From NCBI GenBank assembly GCA_002360945.1, contig DERO01000031.1, positions 1 to 64,000 on the forward strand: DNA of 64,000 nucleotides, given 5' to 3'. Under the pieces are notes generated by a model. The model worked only from the letters and a program-made list of their open reading frames with translations, was not told the origin of the DNA and did not search any database. The DNA is from Leclercia adecarboxylata (GTDB lineage: Bacteria > Pseudomonadota > Gammaproteobacteria > Enterobacterales > Enterobacteriaceae). Each line of letters opens with the position of its first letter. Within the stretch, counting starts at the first letter, position 1. The position numbers were made by a program, and so were the translations under genes. Shown here in pieces: positions 1 through 9,107 of the stretch.

Positions 1-40
1 GTCCCCGGACCGTACACCCACGGGGAGAGGGTGCAAACAC
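1..40. repeat. end of a REP-like element, cut by the window edge
   Basis: The short purine-rich run (cggggagaggg, 21–31) resembles the right arm of the 'ccctctcccacagggagaggg' palindromes found at many other intergenic sites in this window. The left arm is not recognisable here. No gene is visible in the first 71 bases. Confidence 0.35.
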
Positions 41-77
41 TAAAAACGGCAACCTGGTTGCCGTTTTGCTTTTACCT
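41..77. terminator. bidirectional terminator behind the first ABC operon
   Basis: The perfect stem aaacggcaac/gttgccgttt is flanked by an A-run on one side and ttttgctttta on the other, so it can stop transcription in both directions. It lies just past the stop codon of the minus-strand permease gene. The 37-base block is repeated exactly at 36288–36324 behind mtnD. Confidence 0.75.
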
Positions 78-1160
78 CCCTTCCATCACCGCCTTTTGCG
101 CGACCACGGCCGCTTTCTGCTGCATCCGGTTTTGCATCTGGTCGATGATCACCGCCACGATAATCACGATCCCTTTGATCACCATCTGCCAGAACTCGCT
201 GACCCCCATCATCACCAGGCCGTCGGCCAAAAAGCCGATGACGAAAGCGCCAATCAGGGTGCCGAGAATGGTGCCGCGCCCCCCGGCCAGCGAGGTGCCG
301 CCCAGCACCACCGCGGCGATGGCGTTCATCTCAAAGGCGGTGCCGTTGGCCGGATGGCTCGCCAGCAGCTGCGCCGAGACCACAATCCCCGCGATGGCGG
401 CACAGAACCCCGACAGGGTATAAACCAGCACTTTCACCTGCTTGACCCGCACCCCGGACAGCTCTGCCGCGCGTTCGTTATCGCCGATGGCGTAGACGTG
501 GCGGCCAAACGGCAGGCGGCGGGCGATGTAGGCGATCACCAGCGCCAGCACAATCATCATCCAGATGGCCCACGGGATGCCGAGCAGCGTGCCTGCGCCA
601 ATCTCATCGAAGCCGGTATTCCCCAGCTGCGGATTGCCGGACAGGCCGGGGAAGGTCTGGCCGTCGGAGGTGAGCATCGCCGCGCCGCGCAGCACGTACA
701 TGGTGCCCAAGGTGCAGATAAAGGGCGCGACGTTATAGCGGGTGATGATCCAGCCATTCATCGCGCCTATTAGCGCGCCAATCAGCAGCACAATGGGCAC
801 AATCACCCACACGCTCGGGAAGATGGCGATGCCAAACATCGGCAGCACAATCCCTTTGGTGATCATCCACCCGGCGATCATCCCGCACAGCCCCAGCGTG
901 GCACCGATCGACAGGTCGATTCCGGCGGTGATGATCACGAAGGTGATCCCCAGCGCCAGGAAGGCGTTGATGGCGATATGCTTAATCATGATCACCAGGC
1001 TGCCGGCGGAGAGAAAGCCCGGCACGGTCATGGTGAAAAAGCCGACAATCAAAAACAGCGCAATGAAGGTGCGCATCTTCAGCAGCAGCAGAAGTAATTT
1101 TTCCCGGGAGGGCGCGGCCCCTTTTTGCGGCGTCAGCGCGACAGACTGTGTCGTTTTCAT
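72..1160 (-). CDS. ribose-type ABC transporter permease
   Basis: This is a 362-residue inner-membrane permease of the RbsC/BPD_transp_2 (CUT2) family, the channel of a sugar importer. Many hydrophobic helices are visible, and the cytoplasmic coupling segment IGDNERAAELSGV is typical of RbsC-like proteins. I place the start at 1160 (MKTTQSVALT...). The upstream extension to 1220 lies wholly inside the ATPase gene. The gene is last in a minus-strand operon with the ATPase, a DUF2291 lipoprotein and a binding protein, and is followed by a strong terminator. The substrate cannot be read from the sequence; a pentose or pentitol-like sugar is the usual range for this family. No catabolic gene of the operon is visible inside the window. 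Confidence 0.9.
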   Translation of the reverse strand: MKTTQSVALTPQKGAAPSREKLLLLLLKMRTFIALFLIVGFFTMTVPGFLSAGSLVIMIKHIAINAFLALGITFVIITAGIDLSIGATLGLCGMIAGWMITKGIVLPMFGIAIFPSVWVIVPIVLLIGALIGAMNGWIITRYNVAPFICTLGTMYVLRGAAMLTSDGQTFPGLSGNPQLGNTGFDEIGAGTLLGIPWAIWMMIVLALVIAYIARRLPFGRHVYAIGDNERAAELSGVRVKQVKVLVYTLSGFCAAIAGIVVSAQLLASHPANGTAFEMNAIAAVVLGGTSLAGGRGTILGTLIGAFVIGFLADGLVMMGVSEFWQMVIKGIVIIVAVIIDQMQNRMQQKAAVVAQKAVMEGR

Positions 1161-1161
1161 C

Positions 1162-2688
1162 TTAGAACCCCTGAGCACTTGCGGTGACCAGTGCCGATTC
1201 TTCGGCCCGATCGCGAACAATATCGGCGGTCAGTTTGCCGCCGGACATCACCAGAATGCGGTCCGATACCGCCATAATCTCTTTCAAATCCGAGGTGGAA
1301 AACACCACCGCGATACCCTGCTGCGACAGCTGCACCATCATGCGGAACACGTCCGCTTTGGCACCCACGTCAATGCCGCGCGTCGGTTCATCGAGGAACA
1401 GCACCTTCGGGTTGGTCAGCAGCGAGCGGCCAATCACCACTTTTTGCTGGTTGCCGCCGCTGAGTGCCTGGATCTCCACCTCCGGAGACGAAACCTTGAT
1501 CGACAGATTGCCGATGGTGCTGGCCACCACCGCCTGCTCTGCTTTCTGGGCGATGGTGAAACCGCGCTGTAAACGACGCCACAGGCTGGCGATGGTCAGG
1601 TTGCTGGCTACCGACGACCCCGGAAATATCCCGGTGCGCTTGCGATCTTCCGGCACCAGGCTCATCCCCATGCGGATGCGCTCGGCGGTGGTGAGCCGCT
1701 GCGGCACCGGTTTGCTGTCGAGCCACAGCTTGCCCAAATAGTTGCGCTCGGTGCCGAGCATGCACTCGAACAGCTCGGTGCGCCCGGCACCCATCAGGCC
1801 GTAGATGCCGACGATCTCCCCGGCGTTCACCTGGAAGCTGACGTCGTTAACCACCGTATTGCCTGCGGCATTGACGCAGGTGATGTGTTCCGCCTCCAGC
1901 ACCGGCGCACCGAAGGTGCGGCCCGGCTCGAGGAAGTTGCTCACCGGGTCGCTGCCGAGCATCTCGCGCACGATCCAGGGCACGTCGATATCCTGCACCT
2001 TCGCCTCGGCCTGGAATTTGCCGTCGCGCAGGATGGTGATCACATCGCCTATCGCCATCAGCTCTTCCAGCCGGTGGGAGATATAGATGATGGTCACTCC
2101 CTGGCGGGTCAGCTCGCGGATCACCCGAAACAGGATCTCCACCTCGGTTTTACTCAGCGCCGAGGTGGGCTCGTCGAGGATCAGAATGTCGGCGTCCTCG
2201 GCCAGCGCCTTGGCGATCTCAATCAACTGCTGCTGCCCGACCTTCAGGTTGCCGACCAGTTCACGCGGAGAGATAGGCTGATCGAGACGTTTCAGCAGCG
2301 CCGCGGTGCGGGACTCCTGCTCCGCCTCGTTGATCGGCGTCACCCCTTTTTGCAGCTCGCGGCCGAGGAAGACGTTCTCCGCCACGCTGAGGTTTTCAAA
2401 CAGGTTCAGCTCCTGATGCACCATGCCGATGCCGTGGGCGGCGGCATCGCGAGTGTTAGCGAACGCCACCTGTTTGCCGTTGAGCCACATCTCGCCGAGG
2501 CTGGGCTGCTGCACCCCGGCAAGGATTTTCATCAGCGTCGACTTCCCGGCACCGTTCTCACCGATAATGACGTTCACTTTGCCGCGCCAGACGCGGTAAT
2601 CGACCTTATCCAGCGCCACGGTGCCGGGAAACAGCATCGAGATGCCGCGGGTGCTGAGGATAATGTCCTCTGTCGGGTTATCGCTCAT
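1162..2688 (-). CDS. ribose-type sugar ABC transporter, duplicated ATPase subunit
   Basis: This 508-residue protein has two fused ABC domains, as in RbsA/MglA. The N-terminal half has Walker A GENGAGKST (about 43–51) and Walker B ILILDEPTSAL. The C-terminal half keeps LSGGNQQK and VLFLDEPTRGID but has a degenerate Walker A (GLMGAGRTE), which is normal for the family. The ATG at 2688 overlaps the TGA of the lipoprotein gene by one base, and a GGAG ribosome site lies 8 bases upstream. A GTG at 2691 is an alternative start. Only one base separates its stop from the permease start, so translation is probably coupled. It powers the importer encoded around it. Confidence 0.92.
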   Translation of the reverse strand: MSDNPTEDIILSTRGISMLFPGTVALDKVDYRVWRGKVNVIIGENGAGKSTLMKILAGVQQPSLGEMWLNGKQVAFANTRDAAAHGIGMVHQELNLFENLSVAENVFLGRELQKGVTPINEAEQESRTAALLKRLDQPISPRELVGNLKVGQQQLIEIAKALAEDADILILDEPTSALSKTEVEILFRVIRELTRQGVTIIYISHRLEELMAIGDVITILRDGKFQAEAKVQDIDVPWIVREMLGSDPVSNFLEPGRTFGAPVLEAEHITCVNAAGNTVVNDVSFQVNAGEIVGIYGLMGAGRTELFECMLGTERNYLGKLWLDSKPVPQRLTTAERIRMGMSLVPEDRKRTGIFPGSSVASNLTIASLWRRLQRGFTIAQKAEQAVVASTIGNLSIKVSSPEVEIQALSGGNQQKVVIGRSLLTNPKVLFLDEPTRGIDVGAKADVFRMMVQLSQQGIAVVFSTSDLKEIMAVSDRILVMSGGKLTADIVRDRAEESALVTASAQGF

Positions 2689-3296
2689 CACGGCGTCTCC
2701 TGTTTCAGTTCCAGCGCCGCTGCTTCATTCGCTTTGCCGCCCGTCAGGGTGGTGGCGAACAGCACGGTGGCATTTTTGCCGCTCCAGCTGTCATCGACTT
2801 TTGGCAGATGCTTCACCGCCTCACGGTTTAACGCCCGGGAGAGCTGGGCATACTGAACCTGGTTGGTAAATTCATCGAAGCGGAAACCCGCCGCGTCGCG
2901 GATGGCGTTGCCGCGCATCACCGGCCCGGTCTGGATCTGAAGCGGCTGGCCGTTCACCGTCATCACCAGTTTCTGCTCGTTGGCACTGCTGGCCTCCACG
3001 CGCTCCACTTTGCCGCTGAGGCGCACGAACACGCTCTGCGCGTTGTCAGAGGGCGTTTTCAGCTGGGTGGAAAGCGCGCTGGCGTCCAGCGCATGGCTTT
3101 TGGCGGCATCGAGGATCCGTGGCTGCCAGGTTTGTTGCGCGATCTGCTGTGGGGTCTGGTTGTCAAAGCTCGCTTTGGCATTGGGATCGGCAGGCATGAT
3201 GGGCTTGCCGTTCTCATCCAGATCCACCACGGTGCAGGCCGTCAGCAACAGGGCGGCTGCGCCTGTTAGCGCGGCGCCCCATTGTTTTAACCGCAT
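2688..3296 (-). CDS. DUF2291 family periplasmic lipoprotein
   Basis: This 202-residue protein has a clear lipoprotein signal: a basic start, a hydrophobic stretch and the lipobox LLTAC, giving lipidated Cys21. The rest matches the DUF2291 family as I recall it. These proteins are repeatedly encoded inside ribose-type ABC operons, but their role is not established. Its position between the binding protein and the ATPase gene suggests an accessory function in sugar uptake, for example helping the binding protein dock; that is inference only. The stop codon overlaps the ATPase start. Confidence 0.8.
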   Translation of the reverse strand: MRLKQWGAALTGAAALLLTACTVVDLDENGKPIMPADPNAKASFDNQTPQQIAQQTWQPRILDAAKSHALDASALSTQLKTPSDNAQSVFVRLSGKVERVEASSANEQKLVMTVNGQPLQIQTGPVMRGNAIRDAAGFRFDEFTNQVQYAQLSRALNREAVKHLPKVDDSWSGKNATVLFATTLTGGKANEAAALELKQETP

Positions 3297-3307
3297 ACTG
3301 CCTCCGC

Positions 3308-4327
<1,020 letters not shown>

Positions 4328-4362
4328 CTACGGTTTAGGCAGCTAATTTGTTTAAAAGGAGA

Positions 4363-4384
4363 AAAGGATCACGATCCTGAGTTG
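4363..4384 (-). terminator. weak terminator after entD
   Basis: On the minus strand a short stem (aggat/atcct with a 4-base loop) follows the entD stop and is trailed by TTTTCTCCTTTT. The stem is short, so the call is tentative. Confidence 0.35.
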
Positions 4385-5029
4385 TTATGCATCGCAGATC
4401 AGCGTGATGACCAGACTGTCGATGCGGCACCAGTGAAGGCTAAATGCCTGATTTTGTGCAAAGGGCGGAAGAAGGTGGGTGAGGGTTAACGTCAGGGTGT
4501 TGGCCGCAAGCGCCGTGACGCGCGCGCTGTCGAAACCCATCCACGCCTGCACCTGGGGAAAGAGGGCTTTGAACAGGCTCTCTTTGGCGCTGAAGGTGAG
4601 GGTAAAGGCGAGATCGAACGGCAGGCCACACTCGGCCAGCAGCTGGGCTTCCCGGCTATCAATTACTCCGTCCTGTATTTCCCGGGCTTCGCTTTCGTCG
4701 ATAATCGCTTCACAATCGATACCTACAAGACTATTTTCCCGGCATATCGCCACGGCTTGCGTACCGCTGTGGGAGATGCTGCCGCTCATACCCGCAGGCC
4801 ACAGCGGTTCGCCGCTGCTGCCGATGCCGGGAATAGTTTTCCGGTTCAGGGCATAAAACGCGGCGAGACGACCGGCCAGGTGATCGGCTTTGCGCTTGCG
4901 CCCGGCCTGGCTTAACTGCTGATGATGTGGAAGCCACAGAAGATCGGCGTCGGTAAAGGTCGCGGGATCGAAGGTGATGCGGTGAACGGTATGCCCGGCC
5001 AGAAGAAACGTGGAGTAAGAGGAGTACAT
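4385..5029 (-). CDS. entD: enterobactin synthase component D (4'-phosphopantetheinyl transferase)
   Basis: EntD transfers 4'-phosphopantetheine from coenzyme A to the carrier-domain serines of EntB and EntF, making the synthase active. The 214-residue protein has the Mg/CoA-binding segment VGIDCEAI and the diagnostic FSAKESLFK motif of Sfp-type transferases. Length matches E. coli EntD closely. It is transcribed away from the first importer operon and, as in E. coli, is next to fepA and on the same strand. REP-like palindromes fill the gap to fepA, so co-transcription from the fepA promoter is plausible but not certain. Confidence 0.95.
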   Translation of the reverse strand: MYSSYSTFLLAGHTVHRITFDPATFTDADLLWLPHHQQLSQAGRKRKADHLAGRLAAFYALNRKTIPGIGSSGEPLWPAGMSGSISHSGTQAVAICRENSLVGIDCEAIIDESEAREIQDGVIDSREAQLLAECGLPFDLAFTLTFSAKESLFKALFPQVQAWMGFDSARVTALAANTLTLTLTHLLPPFAQNQAFSLHWCRIDSLVITLICDA

Positions 5030-5084
5030 CTGTTTCTCACCGCTAAAAAAGGGACCTCATGTTAGCACACGACTCCGGACGGTT

Positions 5085-5180
5085 CCCTCTCCCTTGAGGG
5101 AGAGGGTTAGGGTGAGGGGGAACAGACGATAGTGCGGCCTGATGCCCTCACCCCGGCCCTCTCCCACAGGGAGAGGGAGG
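5085..5180. repeat. two REP-like palindromic elements between entD and fepA
   Basis: One copy (ccctctcccttgagggagaggg, then ttagggtgaggg) lies near 5092–5120, and an inverted copy (ccctcaccccggccctctcc... then gggagaggga) near 5144–5178. The two form a mirrored pair downstream of fepA. Confidence 0.8.
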
Positions 5181-5182
5181 TA

Positions 5183-7423
5183 TCAGAACTGCGTATTCAC
5201 GCTCATATACCAGGTGCGGCCCGGCTCGTTATAGGTATACGCCCCCGCGCCGTACATATAGGCCCCGGTGGTGGTATTCCCGGTGGTCTGGGCATTACCC
5301 GCACGCCACTGGCGTTTGTCGAAGACGTTATCCACGCCGCCAGTCAGGCTGACGTATTTGGTCACGTCCCAGGTCGCGCTCAGGCCGACGATGCTGTACG
5401 GGCTGACTTCATCCAGCTCAGATCCGCTCGCCGGCTGGCCTTTGTAGTTGTACTTCTTCGGCTGCTGCTTGCCGTACCAGGTGAAGGTCGACTGCAGGGA
5501 GACATCCTGCTGTACCTGCCAGCTCAGGGTCGAGTTCAGCGTGTATTCCGGGATGATCGACAGACGGTCGCCGGTCTCCTTGTTCTTGCTTTGCAGCATG
5601 TAGGTGATGTTGTTGGTCCAGTTGATGGTGTCACTGACCGGCACGTTCAGGGTGCCTTCCAGCCCTTCCACCACCGCCTTCGGCACGTTTTCCCACTGGT
5701 AGATATCGGTTTTGGTTTTGCCGAGGGAGGTCTGACCCACCGGGGCATAACCCGCTTCAATCTTGTCGCGGTAGTCGTTACGGAACCAGGTCACGCCCGC
5801 CAGCCAGCCGTCGCGTTTCCACTCCAGGCCGATCTCTTTGTTGATGCTGGTCTCGGCTTTCAGATCCTCGTTACCCAGCATATAGCAGCCGACGCCGTCC
5901 GCACTCGCGTAGCAGCCCTGGCCCTTGCTGTAGAGCAGGTAGTTCGGGTTGGTCTGGTACAGGCTCGGGGCTTTATAGGCCCGGGCGATGCCCATTTTCA
6001 GGGTGAAATCATCCCCCAGCCCCTGGGACAGGTTCAGGGACGGGCTCCAGTTATTGCCGACGATAGAGTGATGATCGAAGCGCAGCGCCGGGGTCAACAT
6101 GGTGCTGTCGGTCAGCTCCATGTTGTTCTCCGCGAACAGGGAGAAGATTTCCGCATCGGAGTACGGGCTGCGGCTGTCGCTCACGCCCGGAATGGTGCCG
6201 CCCTGCAGGGCCTGGCCGTTGGAGGACATATCCTTCATCCGCTGCTGATCCCACTCGGCGCCCAGGGTCAGGTTCTGGTTGACGATAAAGTCGATCGGCA
6301 GGCTGATTTCGCTGTGCAGCATCACGTCGGACAGGTCGGTATCGGTGAACTTATTGCTGTTGAACAGCCCTTCCAGCCCGCCCGCCAGCCCTTCGCCCAG
6401 ACGGGAGTTACGGGTATGTTCGTACTGCGCCCAGTTGTTGGTAGTGATGCCGTTATCCCAGCCGCCGGTCCAGGTGAGGGCGAAGTTCTGACGATAGAGA
6501 CGGTTGGTCTCTTTACCGTAGTTCTTCTTCACCAGCCCGTTGCTGCTGTTATCGTTGTTGGTGTTCTGGGTATCGCCCGCGTAGAGGTTGTTCTGACGGC
6601 TGTAACCGGCTTCGAACTGCAGGGCCTGCATCGGGGCAAAGTCCCAGCGCAGCACGCCGTTGACGTCTTTATTCTCGACCCCTTCACGTCCGGCAGGCAG
6701 CGTATCGGCGTAGGCGCCGGTACGTTCAGACTGATGGCCCTGGTTGATGTCCCAGGCGTCGGCCTGGGTTTTATCCAGGTTGCCGTACAGGCGGAAGCTG
6801 AAATCCCCGCCCAGCGGGCCATTGAGGCTAAAGTTGGTGCGTTTGGTGGAGCCCTCTTCGTCGTGCTCAGGGGCATTCAGATAGGTGTTCCAGGAGCCAT
6901 GCCACTCGTTGCTCACTTTTTTGGTGATGATGTTCACCACGCCGCCCGCCGCACCGTTGCCGTAACGAGCCGCTGCCGGGCCACGGATCACCTCGATGCG
7001 CTCGATCATCTCGGGCGGCACCCAGCCGGTATCGCCTCGGGTGTCACGCTCGCCGCGCCAGCCCAGACGGATAGAGTTACGGCTGGTCACCGGCTTACCG
7101 TCAATCAGAATCAGGGTGTTTTCCGGACCCATGCCGCGAATATCAATCTGACGATTGTTGCCGCGCTGTCCGCTGGTAGAGTTACCGGTGAGGTTGACGC
7201 CCGGCATGGTGCGGATGATCTCTGACACATCGCGCGCTGCCGGGTTTTTACGAATTTCATCGGCAGTGATGGTGGAAACGCCCGGTGCCTGCAGGTTCTG
7301 CTCGGCGGCGGTGATCACCATGGTGTCTTCGTTGCCCGCGGTATCGGCTGCCATCGCAGGCAGTGCCACACCGTAAATCCCCAGGTTGACCAGTAAGGCC
7401 AGTGAGTGAAGCTTGTTATTCAT
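5183..7423 (-). CDS. fepA: TonB-dependent ferric enterobactin outer-membrane receptor
   Basis: FepA binds ferric enterobactin at the cell surface and moves it into the periplasm using TonB/ExbBD energy. The start at 7423 (MNNKLHSLALL...) gives 746 residues, the length of E. coli FepA, with a signal peptide ending ALPAMAA. A TonB box (DTMVITA) follows at the mature N-terminus. Next come the plug domain (VIRGPAAARYGNGAAGG) and a large beta-barrel ending in the aromatic C-terminus WYMSVNTQF, needed for barrel assembly. It is divergent from fes with a Fur operator between, so it should be induced by iron limitation. A longer reading to 7450 lacks signal-peptide character. Confidence 0.97.
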   Translation of the reverse strand: MNNKLHSLALLVNLGIYGVALPAMAADTAGNEDTMVITAAEQNLQAPGVSTITADEIRKNPAARDVSEIIRTMPGVNLTGNSTSGQRGNNRQIDIRGMGPENTLILIDGKPVTSRNSIRLGWRGERDTRGDTGWVPPEMIERIEVIRGPAAARYGNGAAGGVVNIITKKVSNEWHGSWNTYLNAPEHDEEGSTKRTNFSLNGPLGGDFSFRLYGNLDKTQADAWDINQGHQSERTGAYADTLPAGREGVENKDVNGVLRWDFAPMQALQFEAGYSRQNNLYAGDTQNTNNDNSSNGLVKKNYGKETNRLYRQNFALTWTGGWDNGITTNNWAQYEHTRNSRLGEGLAGGLEGLFNSNKFTDTDLSDVMLHSEISLPIDFIVNQNLTLGAEWDQQRMKDMSSNGQALQGGTIPGVSDSRSPYSDAEIFSLFAENNMELTDSTMLTPALRFDHHSIVGNNWSPSLNLSQGLGDDFTLKMGIARAYKAPSLYQTNPNYLLYSKGQGCYASADGVGCYMLGNEDLKAETSINKEIGLEWKRDGWLAGVTWFRNDYRDKIEAGYAPVGQTSLGKTKTDIYQWENVPKAVVEGLEGTLNVPVSDTINWTNNITYMLQSKNKETGDRLSIIPEYTLNSTLSWQVQQDVSLQSTFTWYGKQQPKKYNYKGQPASGSELDEVSPYSIVGLSATWDVTKYVSLTGGVDNVFDKRQWRAGNAQTTGNTTTGAYMYGAGAYTYNEPGRTWYMSVNTQF

Positions 7424-7594
7424 TGTCTGTCCTGCTTTTCGATGCCGCATGCCTCAGGGCTCCATCCCGAATGGGTGAGGCGGCGGAAGGATATCGCCCG
7501 CAGTCTGCGAAAACCCCTCAGTCCTGAGTCAGTACGCAGCGCATGGCATGGTTAATTAATGTTCGCGCTTCCCACAGCGCGCCCATACGCTATT

Positions 7595-7628
7595 GCAAAT
7601 GCAAATAGTTATCAATAATATTATCGAT
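7595..7628. promoter_or_regulatory. Fur operator shared by fepA and fes
   Basis: GCAAATGCAAATAGTTATC (7595–7613) matches 13 of 19 bases of the Fur consensus GATAATGATAATCATTATC. It runs directly into further ATTATC-type hexamers (to about 7628). It lies between the divergent fepA and fes genes, as in E. coli. Confidence 0.8.
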
Positions 7629-7677
7629 ATTGTTTATCTTTTATCAAAAAAACCGAACAGGTCATGGGGTTAGAGTG

Positions 7678-8880
7678 GTGACGACGCGGGAAACGGGAAG
7701 TGACGGCTGGTGGCAGTCGAAACAGGGGCCCGAAGGGGTGCGGGAAGGGGATCACTATCGGGTCACCTTCTGGTGGCGCGATCCGGGCGGGACAGAGCAG
7801 ACGTCGCCGCTGAAACGGGTGTGGCTCTACATCACCGGCGTGACCGATCACCACCACAATGCCCGTCCGCAGACGCTGGTGCGCATTGCCGGAACCGACG
7901 TCTGGCAGTGGCAGGGCGAGTTCAGCCCCAACTGGCGCGGCAGTTACTGTTTTATCCCCTCCGCTCATGAAGACGACTTCAGTGAGGCGGTGTTTGCCAC
8001 CGATCCGCCGGACCGCATGGCCCTGCGCGAAGGCTGGCGCAAGCTGCTGCCGCAAGCCGTTGCCGATCCGCTTAACCCACAGCACTGGCGCGGCGGGCGC
8101 GGTCATCCGGTCTCGGCGCTGGAAATGCCCGAAGCACCGGTTCAGCCGGGCTGGGATCGCCTCACTACCGCCTATTCTCCTCCACAATGTATTTCCTGGG
8201 AAAGCGCCAGGCTCGGCAATATCCGCCGGGTCTGGATCTTCACCACCGGCGAAGAAACCCCATACGAGCGCCCGCTGGCGGTACTGCTCGACGGCCAGTT
8301 CTGGGCCGAAAGCATGCCTGTGTGGCCCGCACTGACGGCGCTCACCGACCAGGGCCGGCTGCCGCCCGCGGTGTACGTGCTGATTGACGTGATTGACACC
8401 GCCCACCGCAGCCGCGAGCTGCCCTGTAACCCCGACTTCTGGCTGGCGGTGCAGGAGGAGTTACTCCCGCAGGTGCAGCAGCTGGCGCCGTTCAGCGACC
8501 GCGCCGACCGCACGGTTGTCGCCGGGCAGAGCTTCGGCGGGCTCTCCGCACTCTATGCCGGGCTGCACTGGCCGGAGCGTTTTGGCTGCGTGCTCAGCCA
8601 GTCGGGCTCCTTCTGGTGGCCGCATCGCGGCGGCAAGCAGGACGGCATGATTATCGAACAGCTTAAAAACCAACAGCTGTCAGCAAACGGCCTGCGCATC
8701 GTCCTGGAGGCGGGGCGACGGGAACCGCTGATCTACCGCGCCTGTCAGACGCTGTATGCCGAGCTACAGCATACGCAGCAGCAGGTTTACTGGCGTCCGG
8801 TGGACGGCGGACATGATGCACTTTGCTGGCGGGGAGGGCTGACGCAGGGGCTGATGACTCTCTGGCAGCCGCTTATTTAA
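7678..8880 (+). CDS. fes: enterochelin esterase
   Basis: Fes is the cytoplasmic esterase that cuts the trilactone of imported ferric enterobactin so that iron can be released. I take the GTG at 7678, which gives exactly 400 residues and aligns with the E. coli start (VTTRETGSDGWWQSK); GTG 7675 and TTG 7630 are upstream alternatives. Visible features are the N-terminal domain (WWRDP, GTDVWQW, NWRGSYCFIP) and a C-terminal alpha/beta-hydrolase (esterase D) domain with nucleophile elbow GQSFGG (Ser285) and a late His in DGGHDALCW. It is first of the fes-ybdZ-entF operon under Fur control. Confidence 0.96.
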   Translation: MTTRETGSDGWWQSKQGPEGVREGDHYRVTFWWRDPGGTEQTSPLKRVWLYITGVTDHHHNARPQTLVRIAGTDVWQWQGEFSPNWRGSYCFIPSAHEDDFSEAVFATDPPDRMALREGWRKLLPQAVADPLNPQHWRGGRGHPVSALEMPEAPVQPGWDRLTTAYSPPQCISWESARLGNIRRVWIFTTGEETPYERPLAVLLDGQFWAESMPVWPALTALTDQGRLPPAVYVLIDVIDTAHRSRELPCNPDFWLAVQEELLPQVQQLAPFSDRADRTVVAGQSFGGLSALYAGLHWPERFGCVLSQSGSFWWPHRGGKQDGMIIEQLKNQQLSANGLRIVLEAGRREPLIYRACQTLYAELQHTQQQVYWRPVDGGHDALCWRGGLTQGLMTLWQPLI

Positions 8881-8894
8881 CAATGGAGTCTGGT

Positions 8895-9107
8895 ATGGAA
8901 TTCAGTAACCCCTTCGACAATCCGCAGGGTCTGTTCGCCATTGTGCAAAACGCCCAACAGCAGTACAGCCTGTGGCCGCAGCAGTGCGCCTTGCCCGACG
9001 GCTGGCGCGTGGTGTGCGAGCCGCAGTCGCAGGAAGCCTGTCAGCAGTGGCTTACCGCCCGGTGGCAAACCCTGATCCCGGCCCATTTTGCACAGGTGAA
9101 TGCATGA
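8895..9107 (+). CDS. ybdZ: MbtH-like protein, EntF adenylation partner
   Basis: This 70-residue MbtH-family protein begins MEFSNPFDNPQG and carries the family signature SLWPQ...LPDGW. MbtH proteins bind the adenylation domain of nonribosomal peptide synthetases and aid folding and activity; in E. coli YbdZ does this for EntF. The ATG at 8895 follows a ggagtctggt ribosome site. The stop codon overlaps the entF start (ATGA), which fits coupled production of the two partners. Confidence 0.93.
   Translation: MEFSNPFDNPQGLFAIVQNAQQQYSLWPQQCALPDGWRVVCEPQSQEACQQWLTARWQTLIPAHFAQVNA

Noticed and set aside
5132..7225. 697-codon plus-strand ORF opposite fepA
   Set aside because: Mirror-frame artefact of a GC-rich gene; fepA on the minus strand is certain.
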